Below are positions 6,281 to 11,612 of a stretch of DNA of 11,612 nucleotides, in pieces. This DNA comes from DATGIQ01 sp035295665 (lineage in GTDB: Bacteria > Planctomycetota > Planctomycetia > Gemmatales > Gemmataceae), in assembly GCA_035295665.1 (NCBI GenBank), contig DATGIQ010000137.1, positions 1 through 11,612 on the forward strand, given 5' to 3'. Position 1 is the stretch's first letter. Each line of letters opens with the position of its first letter. The notes below the pieces were generated by a model, which searched no databases, was not told the origin of the DNA, and was given only the letters and a program-made list of their open reading frames with translations. The position numbers and the translations under genes are program-made.

Positions 6281-7912
6281 TCAGCGGACAAACTTTCGTT
6301 GACTCATGGCGGGGCGCATGGAGACGACGACGGCACGTTTCAATTGCGGCGAAGTGACAATCGCTTCCCCTGGTCCCAGGAGCGGACACCGCGCCCACAT
6401 TTCACGACCGACGTCCCCGGCTGTGGCCATCAACACCTCGAGGTTGTGCATGCTCCGCAGCGTATGGACAATGCGGGTGTTGCACAGCTCGAAGATCTCG
6501 GGCGGCAAATGGCCCGGCTGCTGGCTGACAAAGGCCAGCGACAGCCAACGTTTGCGGCCTCGGCGGGCCACGTCCCGGAGCATCTGAAGCGTGGCGTGCA
6601 TGGTCTGCCCTTTTTCGCGGCTGACGAAGGAGTGCGCTTCCTCGATCACGAGCAGCGTCGGCGGGGCATCTTCCCGGGCAACCTTGTAGGCAAACACTTT
6701 GCGCAAGAGGTCCGCCGTGACCAGGTTCTTAACGATATCATTGGCCACGCTCACATCCAACACGCTGACTCGGCCGGCAGTGATCATCCGTTCCGGATCG
6801 AGCGAGCGCATATTGGGCTGGTCGAAGGCCCCGGAGTGCACCAGCCACAGGAGCTTGGTCGACAGTCCGGTGTAATCATAGAATTCGTTGCTCTTGGAGG
6901 AGCGATCGCTGGCGCGATCCTTGAGGGAGCGGAGCGTGAAGGGGACCGACGCACCGGGGGATGGATCTAGCAACGGCCCCAGCGTATCGGCATCGCGCGT
7001 GGCGACCTGGGTCTTGGCACGGCTCACCAGGTGCTCGATGCAATCAAGGAGAGCATTGCGCTCGGCCACAGAGGTCTGCAAGATCTCCGAGATGATGCTG
7101 CTGTCGAAATCTGCCAGGCGAAGGGTGAACGGCTCGCTACTCGACCGCTCACTGGCACAACTGGCCGGATGATAAACCTGGAAATCCTTCACCCCTTGAG
7201 CGTTCCGGTCGAAGGGGATTAGTTTTTTGAGAAGCGATTGGTCCCCCGACGGACCGTCCATTTCGGTGTATTCGCTTTCCACATCCACCACAATCACCGC
7301 CCAGCCATTGGCCGAGGCTTCCTCGATCAGCACCTGCGAAGTGTTGGATTTGCCGGAGCCCACCGTGCCGAAAATCCCCAGGTTGCGTGGCAACACCCCT
7401 TTGTTGCGGCTCTGCAAACGAAAACAGATGTCTTCTTGTCCCGAAATCGCCCCCATGACCATGTCGCCCGAGAAGCCGAGCAAGTCCGCTACTTCGTCGG
7501 CGCTCAGTTCCCGAACGATCGCCCGCGAGACGGGCCGGCTCTTGCTGGAACGGGGTCGGCCGCCGACCAGTTCTCCGTGGAGCTCGATTTCGGCCAGGAT
7601 GACGAATTCGCCGGAAAGACCCTGGCCCAACGAAACGTACGGCTTCGTCGCCGGCGCCCCGCGCGGAGAGAAGAACGGTCCCGCCACAATCCGGCCCAGA
7701 AAGCCAGAACGGGAGCCGAGGGGATCTTCGATCCGAACATATTGATCGCGGATAATGCGATCCCGGTTGGCCAGCGGGGATCGCATGATCACCCGCTCAT
7801 TGGATGCCGTCGAACTGTCCCAGTCCACATACCCCAACGGGGGCGTCCCGCCAGGTGCCGGAGTACCTGCAAAGTCCTGCGATTCCGTGGTTTGGGCCGT
7901 CGGCAAGGTCAT
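6281..7912 (-). CDS. HerA-like hexameric ATPase / helicase
   Basis: A 543-residue ATPase of the HerA/FtsK superfamily. The N-terminal region (about 50-160, DQYVRIEDPLGSRSGFLGRIV onward) fits a HAS-barrel, which in HerA binds the nuclease NurA. The motor has Walker A FGTVGSGKSNT at 181-191 (K188), a VVDVESEY strand at 208-215, Walker B TLLVIEEAH at 419-427 with E424/E425, a Gln-bearing FVSQQPGHLP at 461-470 and a TRIVHTLRS segment at 479-487 with candidate arginine fingers. In archaea and some bacteria HerA translocates on double-stranded DNA and works with NurA in end resection; other bacterial HerA proteins pair with defence effectors such as SIR2. No NurA-like or effector gene adjoins it here. 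Residues 1-45 are a Thr/Pro/Gly-rich tail of no evident function. Start at 7912 has a weak AAGGGATGG seven bases upstream. Helicase activity is inferred from the family. Confidence 0.88.
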   Translation of the reverse strand: MTLPTAQTTESQDFAGTPAPGGTPPLGYVDWDSSTASNERVIMRSPLANRDRIIRDQYVRIEDPLGSRSGFLGRIVAGPFFSPRGAPATKPYVSLGQGLSGEFVILAEIELHGELVGGRPRSSKSRPVSRAIVRELSADEVADLLGFSGDMVMGAISGQEDICFRLQSRNKGVLPRNLGIFGTVGSGKSNTSQVLIEEASANGWAVIVVDVESEYTEMDGPSGDQSLLKKLIPFDRNAQGVKDFQVYHPASCASERSSSEPFTLRLADFDSSIISEILQTSVAERNALLDCIEHLVSRAKTQVATRDADTLGPLLDPSPGASVPFTLRSLKDRASDRSSKSNEFYDYTGLSTKLLWLVHSGAFDQPNMRSLDPERMITAGRVSVLDVSVANDIVKNLVTADLLRKVFAYKVAREDAPPTLLVIEEAHSFVSREKGQTMHATLQMLRDVARRGRKRWLSLAFVSQQPGHLPPEIFELCNTRIVHTLRSMHNLEVLMATAGDVGREMWARCPLLGPGEAIVTSPQLKRAVVVSMRPAMSQRKFVR

Positions 7913-8189
7913 TGCTATTCCATCCCTTGATACTCGACTGATTCAGGTAACAACAAAACCATAAGGTGTAATTGGACCGGGGGCAAATAGTTCGAGAAAG
8001 TCGAGTCTGACCAAGGGAACGGAACGAGTTGATCCACAAGTGTTTCAGCCGTATCCAAGCGCCTCTTGCTCGCGTTGCGTGTCGCCTCTGCTCCCGCGTG
8101 AAACTTTGGAGGAAGCGCTGCGCGCAGGGGCACACAGACATGCAGAGCGAAGGAGCGCGACGAAGATTTCAGCCGAGCTGAGGTGTACC
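7913..8189. other. 277-base intergenic region upstream of the HerA-like gene
   Basis: This is the longest gene-free stretch in the window. Short open frames cross it on both strands but none resembles a protein I recognise and none has a convincing ribosome binding site. The half nearest the HerA-like gene is visibly richer in A and T than the flanking genes and holds a promoter candidate. The other half, after the Tat reductase stop, has only small GC-rich palindromes such as CTGCGCGCAG at 8118-8127; no clear terminator was seen. Confidence 0.5.
7958..7986 (-). promoter_or_regulatory. Candidate promoter of the HerA-like gene
   Basis: On the minus strand TTGCCC (7986-7981) and TATGGT (7963-7958) are separated by 17 bases; each matches the sigma-70 consensus at four of six positions. 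The spot is AT-rich for this genome and would give a leader of about 40 bases. Suggestive only. Confidence 0.3.
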
Positions 8190-9266
8190 TTAAAGCGGCA
8201 GTTCCTTATGCGATGGTAAACCATGCTGTTCCCGGCCCAGGTCGCCATCGTATTTCATCGTCGATTTGTAGAGCTCCAGATGTCCATCGCCGGCCGGCCC
8301 CGCGCAGCGCCGACGGAGCGCTTCCATCTCTTCGCCCGCCATCGGCTTGAATCCGCGGGCGACCCCGAGATTTTGTCGCAGGACCGCCAGGGAATCGATG
8401 CCGCTGATTGTCGTTGCCACGGGGAGACTCATCGCATAACGCAACGCCTCCCCAGCCGTGACCACCCCCTTGATGACGGGTTGCCCGTTTCCACCCAGGC
8501 TTTTCATGCCCAGGGCCGCCATGCCGCGCTTCATGACTTCTGGCAGGACGTGCTCCTGGAAGCTGCGGTATGTGGCATCGAAGGCGTTCAGCGGCATCTG
8601 CACACTGTCGAAGGGATAGTTGTACGAAAGCATCTTCAGATGAATCTGCGGATGTTTGTGGCCGGTGAAGCCGACATGGCGAACCTTGCCCTGTTTCTTG
8701 GCTTCGTCCAGCGCCTCAATGACGCCGCCCTTGGCAAAGTGCCGTTCGGGGTCGTTGTCATAGACAACCTCGTGGACCTGCCAGAGATCGAGATGGTCGG
8801 TCTGCAACCGCTTCAACGAATCTTCCAGCTGGCGCATGGCGACCTTCTTGTCCCGGCCATGCGTGCAGACTTTGGTCATGAGAAAAACTTTGTCCCGCCG
8901 TCCCCGAAGGCCCTGACCCATCCACTCTTCGCTCTTGCCGTCGTGGTACTCCCAGGCATTGTCGAAAAACGTCACGCCGGCATCGACGGCCTCGTGAATG
9001 ACCGCGACGGCTTCCTTGAGCGTCGGACATCTGCCCAGGCTGTAACCGCCGATTCCAATGATGGATACCCGCTCCTGGGTGCGTCCGAAGGGCTTGAGCG
9101 GAATTCGGTCCGGGCCGGTATTGCTCAGCGGCAGCGAAGTGGCCGACTCCTGCGCCCCAATGAAAGGTGGGAACAAGGCGACACCAGCTCCGAACGCTGC
9201 GGTCTCTTGGAGGAAGCGCCGCCGATCGGGGCCGGGTTGCACGGGCGGGTCGGAGAAAGCGGACAT
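8190..9266 (-). CDS. Aldo/keto reductase with twin-arginine (Tat) signal
   Basis: A 358-residue protein. It begins with a Tat-type signal: DRRRFLQ at 14-20 followed by a hydrophobic stretch AAFGAGVALFPPFIGA, which suggests export of the folded, cofactor-loaded enzyme. The body is an aldo/keto reductase TIM barrel using NAD(P)H. The family's catalytic tetrad is complete by position: D102 and Y107 in FFDNAWEYHDG, K132 in LMTKVCTHGR and H165 in DLWQVHEV. KSLGG (255-259) and SLPVATTISGIDS (280-292) mark the later barrel and cofactor region. From residue 55 to about 340 it aligns without gaps to the neighbouring reductase (offset 27), so the two are paralogues. The start at 9266 is chosen because AAGGGAG lies six bases upstream and the Tat motif follows; the frame stays open upstream to 9353 inside the preceding gene. 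It lies 11 bases after that gene, in one operon. Substrate unknown. Confidence 0.9.
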   Translation of the reverse strand: MSAFSDPPVQPGPDRRRFLQETAAFGAGVALFPPFIGAQESATSLPLSNTGPDRIPLKPFGRTQERVSIIGIGGYSLGRCPTLKEAVAVIHEAVDAGVTFFDNAWEYHDGKSEEWMGQGLRGRRDKVFLMTKVCTHGRDKKVAMRQLEDSLKRLQTDHLDLWQVHEVVYDNDPERHFAKGGVIEALDEAKKQGKVRHVGFTGHKHPQIHLKMLSYNYPFDSVQMPLNAFDATYRSFQEHVLPEVMKRGMAALGMKSLGGNGQPVIKGVVTAGEALRYAMSLPVATTISGIDSLAVLRQNLGVARGFKPMAGEEMEALRRRCAGPAGDGHLELYKSTMKYDGDLGREQHGLPSHKELPL

Positions 9267-9272
9267 AGTAAT

Positions 9273-9279
9273 CTCCCTT
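9273..9279 (-). promoter_or_regulatory. Ribosome binding site overlapping the upstream stop codon
   Basis: AAGGGAG on the minus strand, six bases before the Tat reductase ATG at 9266, shares its two A residues with the TAA stop (9280-9278) of the preceding reductase gene. This arrangement supports translational coupling of the two reductases and fixes the start at 9266. Confidence 0.65.
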
Positions 9280-10306
9280 AAGGTTCCCCTGCTTCCTGGA
9301 ACATTTCCTTTACTTCCTTCTGGGTCTTGTCCAGCGGAAAACCGTGCGGCCACCGGGCTTGGGGGTTGTCGAACCGGAGCGACAATTTGTAAAACTCGTA
9401 GCGGCCATCGCTGGCGAATTTGGCACAGCGGTCGCGCAACTGCTGCATCTCGGCGGCCCCGCTTGGCCTGAAGCCACGTGCAACCCGCAAATTCTGGTGG
9501 AGGACATCCAGGGAGTCCATGCCGGAGATCGTGGTTGCGACCGGCAGGCTCATGGCATAGCGAAGCATCTCCTCAGCTTGGATCAGCCCTTGCTTGATCG
9601 CTCCCGCCGTTCCTCCCAGGGACTTCATTCCCAGGGCGGCGATGCCGCGCTTGTTCACTTCCGGCAACACCTGTTTCTCAAAACTGCGGAATGTTGCATC
9701 CAGCGGATTGAGCGGCATCTGGACCGTGTCGAACGGATAACCGCGCTGGATCATGTCCAGGTGAATCTTTGGATCCTTGTGCCCGGTAAAGCCGACGAAA
9801 CGGGTCTTGCCCTGCTTCTTGGCTCGGTCCAGCGCTTCGAGAACACCGCCCTTGGCATAAGCCAGCTCCGGATCGTTATCGAAGCTCACGCCGTGGATCT
9901 GCCAGAGGTCGAGGTGATCCGTTTGCAATCGCCGCAGTGATTCGTCGAGCATTTTCATCGCCAGCCCGGCGCCCCGCCCGTGGGTACAAACTTTGGTCAT
10001 GAGGAAGATGCTTTGTCTCTTTCCCTTGAGGCCTCGACCCATCCAATCCTCCGACCGGCCATTCCAGTATTCCCAGCAGTTATCGAAAAACGTAATCCCG
10101 GCATCGACTGCTTCATGGATGAGCCGAATCGCATCCTCGACCGTATTTAGCTCGCCCAAGTGATGGCCACCCAGGCCGAGTGCGGAGACCGGGACGCCGG
10201 TGCGCCCCAGGGGACGTTTCGGAATTTCCGCAGATCCGGACCGCTCTGCCGGCCGCTGGATCGCCGGTTGCGGTTGATCTCCACTTTGCGAATGGATGTG
10301 CTCCAT
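9278..10306 (-). CDS. Aldo/keto reductase without export signal
   Basis: A 342-residue NAD(P)H-dependent aldo/keto reductase. The catalytic tetrad is intact: D75 and Y80 in FFDNCWEYWNG, K105 in LMTKVCTHGR and H138 in DLWQIHGV. The barrel opens with RPLGRTGVPVSALGLGG at 31-47, typical of the family, and SLPVATTISGMDS lies at 253-265. It is clearly paralogous to the next gene, with long identical runs such as LQTDHLDLWQ and an ungapped alignment over about 285 residues. Its N-terminus (1-27) is polar, without an RR motif or hydrophobic core, so it should stay in the cytoplasm. The ATG at 10306 has AGGAG six bases upstream and is preferred over an in-frame ATG at 10384, whose extra 26 residues are unlike the family. 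A tail of about 30 residues (Arg, Lys, Glu-rich) extends beyond the paralogue's end. Substrate unknown; it is first of the two reductases in transcription order, 144 bases after sthA. Confidence 0.9.
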   Translation of the reverse strand: MEHIHSQSGDQPQPAIQRPAERSGSAEIPKRPLGRTGVPVSALGLGGHHLGELNTVEDAIRLIHEAVDAGITFFDNCWEYWNGRSEDWMGRGLKGKRQSIFLMTKVCTHGRGAGLAMKMLDESLRRLQTDHLDLWQIHGVSFDNDPELAYAKGGVLEALDRAKKQGKTRFVGFTGHKDPKIHLDMIQRGYPFDTVQMPLNPLDATFRSFEKQVLPEVNKRGIAALGMKSLGGTAGAIKQGLIQAEEMLRYAMSLPVATTISGMDSLDVLHQNLRVARGFRPSGAAEMQQLRDRCAKFASDGRYEFYKLSLRFDNPQARWPHGFPLDKTQKEVKEMFQEAGEP

Positions 10307-10312
10307 GTTGAA

Positions 10313-10317
10313 CTCCT
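10313..10317 (-). promoter_or_regulatory. Ribosome binding site of the cytoplasmic reductase
   Basis: AGGAG on the minus strand sits six bases before the ATG at 10306. It favours this start over the in-frame ATG at 10384. Confidence 0.6.
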
Positions 10318-10450
10318 GCGACTGTCCCCAGGCGGGGTCTGGATCTATCCGAAGCTCCCCGATTTCTTGGAAAATGTTCGGCAATAACCATGCCGTGAAC
10401 TTGAAAAGCGTCCGAAAGGGAGACCAAAAAGATGTGTTGCGTTCGTGTTT

Positions 10451-11612
10451 CTAAGCCGTCTGCGCCTTCAGGCGCTGGGCCCTTCGGCCGAGGGCATCGT
10501 AGGCGGCGTACTTGTACATTTCCGTCAAGGTCGGGTAGTTGTAGCAGCTCTGGATGAAGATTTCCGCCCCGGCTTTCAGCAAGAGTGCCGTCAGCCCCAC
10601 ATGGATCAATTCGGTGGCCTGTTCGCCGATCATGTGGACACCGAGCAGCCGCATCGTCTCTTCGTGGAAGATCAGTTTCAACAACCCCGATTGTTCGCCA
10701 ATAATTTGGCCGCGGGCGTTTTTCTCGTAGGTGGCTTTGCCAACGATGTAGGGGATCTTTTGCTGCGTGAGCGATTCTTCCGATTCGCCGACCATCGAGC
10801 ATTCCGGAATTGTGAAAATGCCCGTGGGAAGAATCGGCGCCACGCTCTCCTTGTATTGCAAGTTGAAGGCGTGGACCATGGCCACGCGCGCCTGCTCCAT
10901 CGAGGTCGAGGCCAGGGCCGGGTTGCCGATCACGTCGCCGGCAGCATAGACGTGCGGCAGGGTCGTCTGGTAATGCTCGTTCACTTTGACTTGGCCGCGC
11001 TCGCTGACGTTGATCCCGACCGACGCCAGCCCAAGTTCCTCCGTATTACCGCAGCGCCCCGATGAGACGAGGATCGTGTCGGTCTTCAACGCGGTCCCCG
11101 AGTCCAGCCGCACATCCAGCACTTCCCCGGTATGGACCGAGTGCACGCAGTCACTCATGAAGAAGCGAATGCCCATCGCTTCCATGCAGGTTTGCAGGGC
11201 ACCGGAAATCTCCGCGTCCAGGCAGCCGATCAGGCGGTCGCGTTTCTCGATGACCGTGACCCGGACACCCAACGCGGCGAAGATGCAGGCGTACTCGCAG
11301 CCGATCACGCCGCCGCCAACAACCAGCATGGTCTCGGGGATTTCGTGCAGGGCAAGGATCGTGTCCGAATCATAGACGCGCGGGTCGTGGAACGGGAAAG
11401 CCGGCGGCCGGTAGGGATAGGAGCCCGTCGCCAGCAGAATGACCTCCGCTTGAATCGGGAATGCGGGGCAGCGTTCCGGCTTGACCCCGATGGTATGAGG
11501 ATCCACAAACGCTGCGCTGCCGGTGTACAGGGCCACATTGTGCCGTTTGAGGTTGTCCAGAATCCGCGCCCGTTCGGTTTCCTTTACCATACGTTCGCGC
11601 ATCAAAAAATCG
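10451..11612 (-). CDS. sthA: Soluble pyridine nucleotide (Si-specific NAD(P)+) transhydrogenase, C-terminal part
   Basis: The visible 386 codons run into the right edge; the N-terminal FAD-binding region is missing. The enzyme is a cytoplasmic flavoprotein that transfers hydride between NADPH and NAD+ and so balances the two pools. The frame at the edge reads DFLMRERMV, which matches the E. coli SthA sequence at the same point, so the internal TTG and ATG at 11605 and 11602 are not the start; roughly 80-90 residues are probably cut off. Other signatures: ATGSYPYRP, YDSDTILALHEIP, the NAD(P)-binding VVGGGVIGCEYA (about fragment residues 97-108), GRCGNTEELGL, KVNEHYQTTLPHVYAAGDVIG with the FAD-contacting GD, PTGIFTIPE, and the C-terminal dimer segment YNYPTLTEMYKYAAYDAL. 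Length and motif order match SthA better than dihydrolipoamide dehydrogenase or mercuric reductase. The redox-active disulfide of those relatives would lie in the missing part. Confidence 0.92.
   Translation of the reverse strand, partial: DFLMRERMVKETERARILDNLKRHNVALYTGSAAFVDPHTIGVKPERCPAFPIQAEVILLATGSYPYRPPAFPFHDPRVYDSDTILALHEIPETMLVVGGGVIGCEYACIFAALGVRVTVIEKRDRLIGCLDAEISGALQTCMEAMGIRFFMSDCVHSVHTGEVLDVRLDSGTALKTDTILVSSGRCGNTEELGLASVGINVSERGQVKVNEHYQTTLPHVYAAGDVIGNPALASTSMEQARVAMVHAFNLQYKESVAPILPTGIFTIPECSMVGESEESLTQQKIPYIVGKATYEKNARGQIIGEQSGLLKLIFHEETMRLLGVHMIGEQATELIHVGLTALLLKAGAEIFIQSCYNYPTLTEMYKYAAYDALGRRAQRLKAQTA

Noticed and set aside
7932..8006. Eight-base inverted repeat ACTCGACT / AGTCGAGT, considered as an operator pair.
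   Set aside because: Eight matching bases at 59 bases distance are expected by chance in a region of this size.
7915..8133. A 72-codon minus-strand open frame upstream of the HerA-like gene.
   Set aside because: No recognisable domain and no convincing ribosome binding site; it ends right at the HerA-like start in another frame and covers the promoter candidate.
8223..9281. A long open frame of 352 codons on the plus strand.
   Set aside because: It is antisense to the Tat aldo/keto reductase, whose motifs and catalytic residues are clear. The translated plus frame has no recognisable domain and arises from the high GC content.
10462..10475. GCGCC-TTCA-GGCGC hairpin near the end of sthA, considered as a terminator.
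   Set aside because: It lies inside the coding region before the stop codon, and the T-rich stretch that follows is some 30 bases away.
10445..11065. A 206-codon open frame on the plus strand.
   Set aside because: It is antisense to sthA, which is well supported by its motifs. The translation shows no family resemblance.
11600..11605. TTG and ATG codons at the right edge, considered as the start of a short transhydrogenase.
   Set aside because: The frame stays open to the edge and reads DFLMRERMV, a segment internal to SthA, so the gene is cut by the window and not shortened.

Overview
The window (11,612 bases, GC-rich) looks like an ordinary chromosomal stretch of a planctomycete. The evidence is the combination of a secreted PQQ-type beta-propeller protein whose mature N-terminus carries a WPQW-GPNRDG signature, YkgJ-type cysteine-cluster proteins, and an aldo/keto reductase with a twin-arginine signal of the RRxFLQ type. 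I recognise these as typical of Planctomycetes, but the genus cannot be read from this sequence. No tRNA, rRNA, transposase, CRISPR array or phage gene was seen. No gene-free gap exceeds 300 bases; the longest is 7913-8189.

Left part, 1-4359. A partial NAD(P)H-hydrate dehydratase gene (nnrD-like) runs off the left edge on the minus strand. Divergent from it is a plus-strand run of four genes: a cobalamin-binding-type radical SAM enzyme (300-2144), a YkgJ-family cysteine-cluster protein (2186-2596), a second, different cysteine-cluster protein overlapping the first by four bases (2593-3039), and a secreted PQQ-like beta-propeller protein (3124-4359). A long, nearly perfect hairpin (3020-3088) sits across the stop codon of the second cysteine-cluster gene, between it and the beta-propeller gene. 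The radical SAM gene and the two cysteine-cluster genes form the most suggestive unit: a radical enzyme next to two small metal-binding proteins, substrate unknown.

Right part, 4376-11612. All genes are on the minus strand, so in transcription order from the right edge they are: a soluble pyridine nucleotide transhydrogenase (sthA, N-terminus cut off by the window edge), two tandem related aldo/keto reductases (the first apparently cytoplasmic, the second with a Tat signal), a HerA-like hexameric ATPase without a visible NurA partner, a SAM-dependent methyltransferase, and a family 2 glycosyltransferase overlapping the methyltransferase by 25 bases. The methyltransferase/glycosyltransferase pair probably acts in surface polysaccharide or glycan synthesis. 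The transhydrogenase and the reductases share NAD(P)(H) chemistry, but a common pathway is only an inference.

Most internal starts have a clear Shine-Dalgarno sequence five to seven bases upstream. The nnrD and radical SAM starts do not. The radical SAM start instead has a -10-like hexamer six bases before the ATG, which would fit a leaderless transcript.
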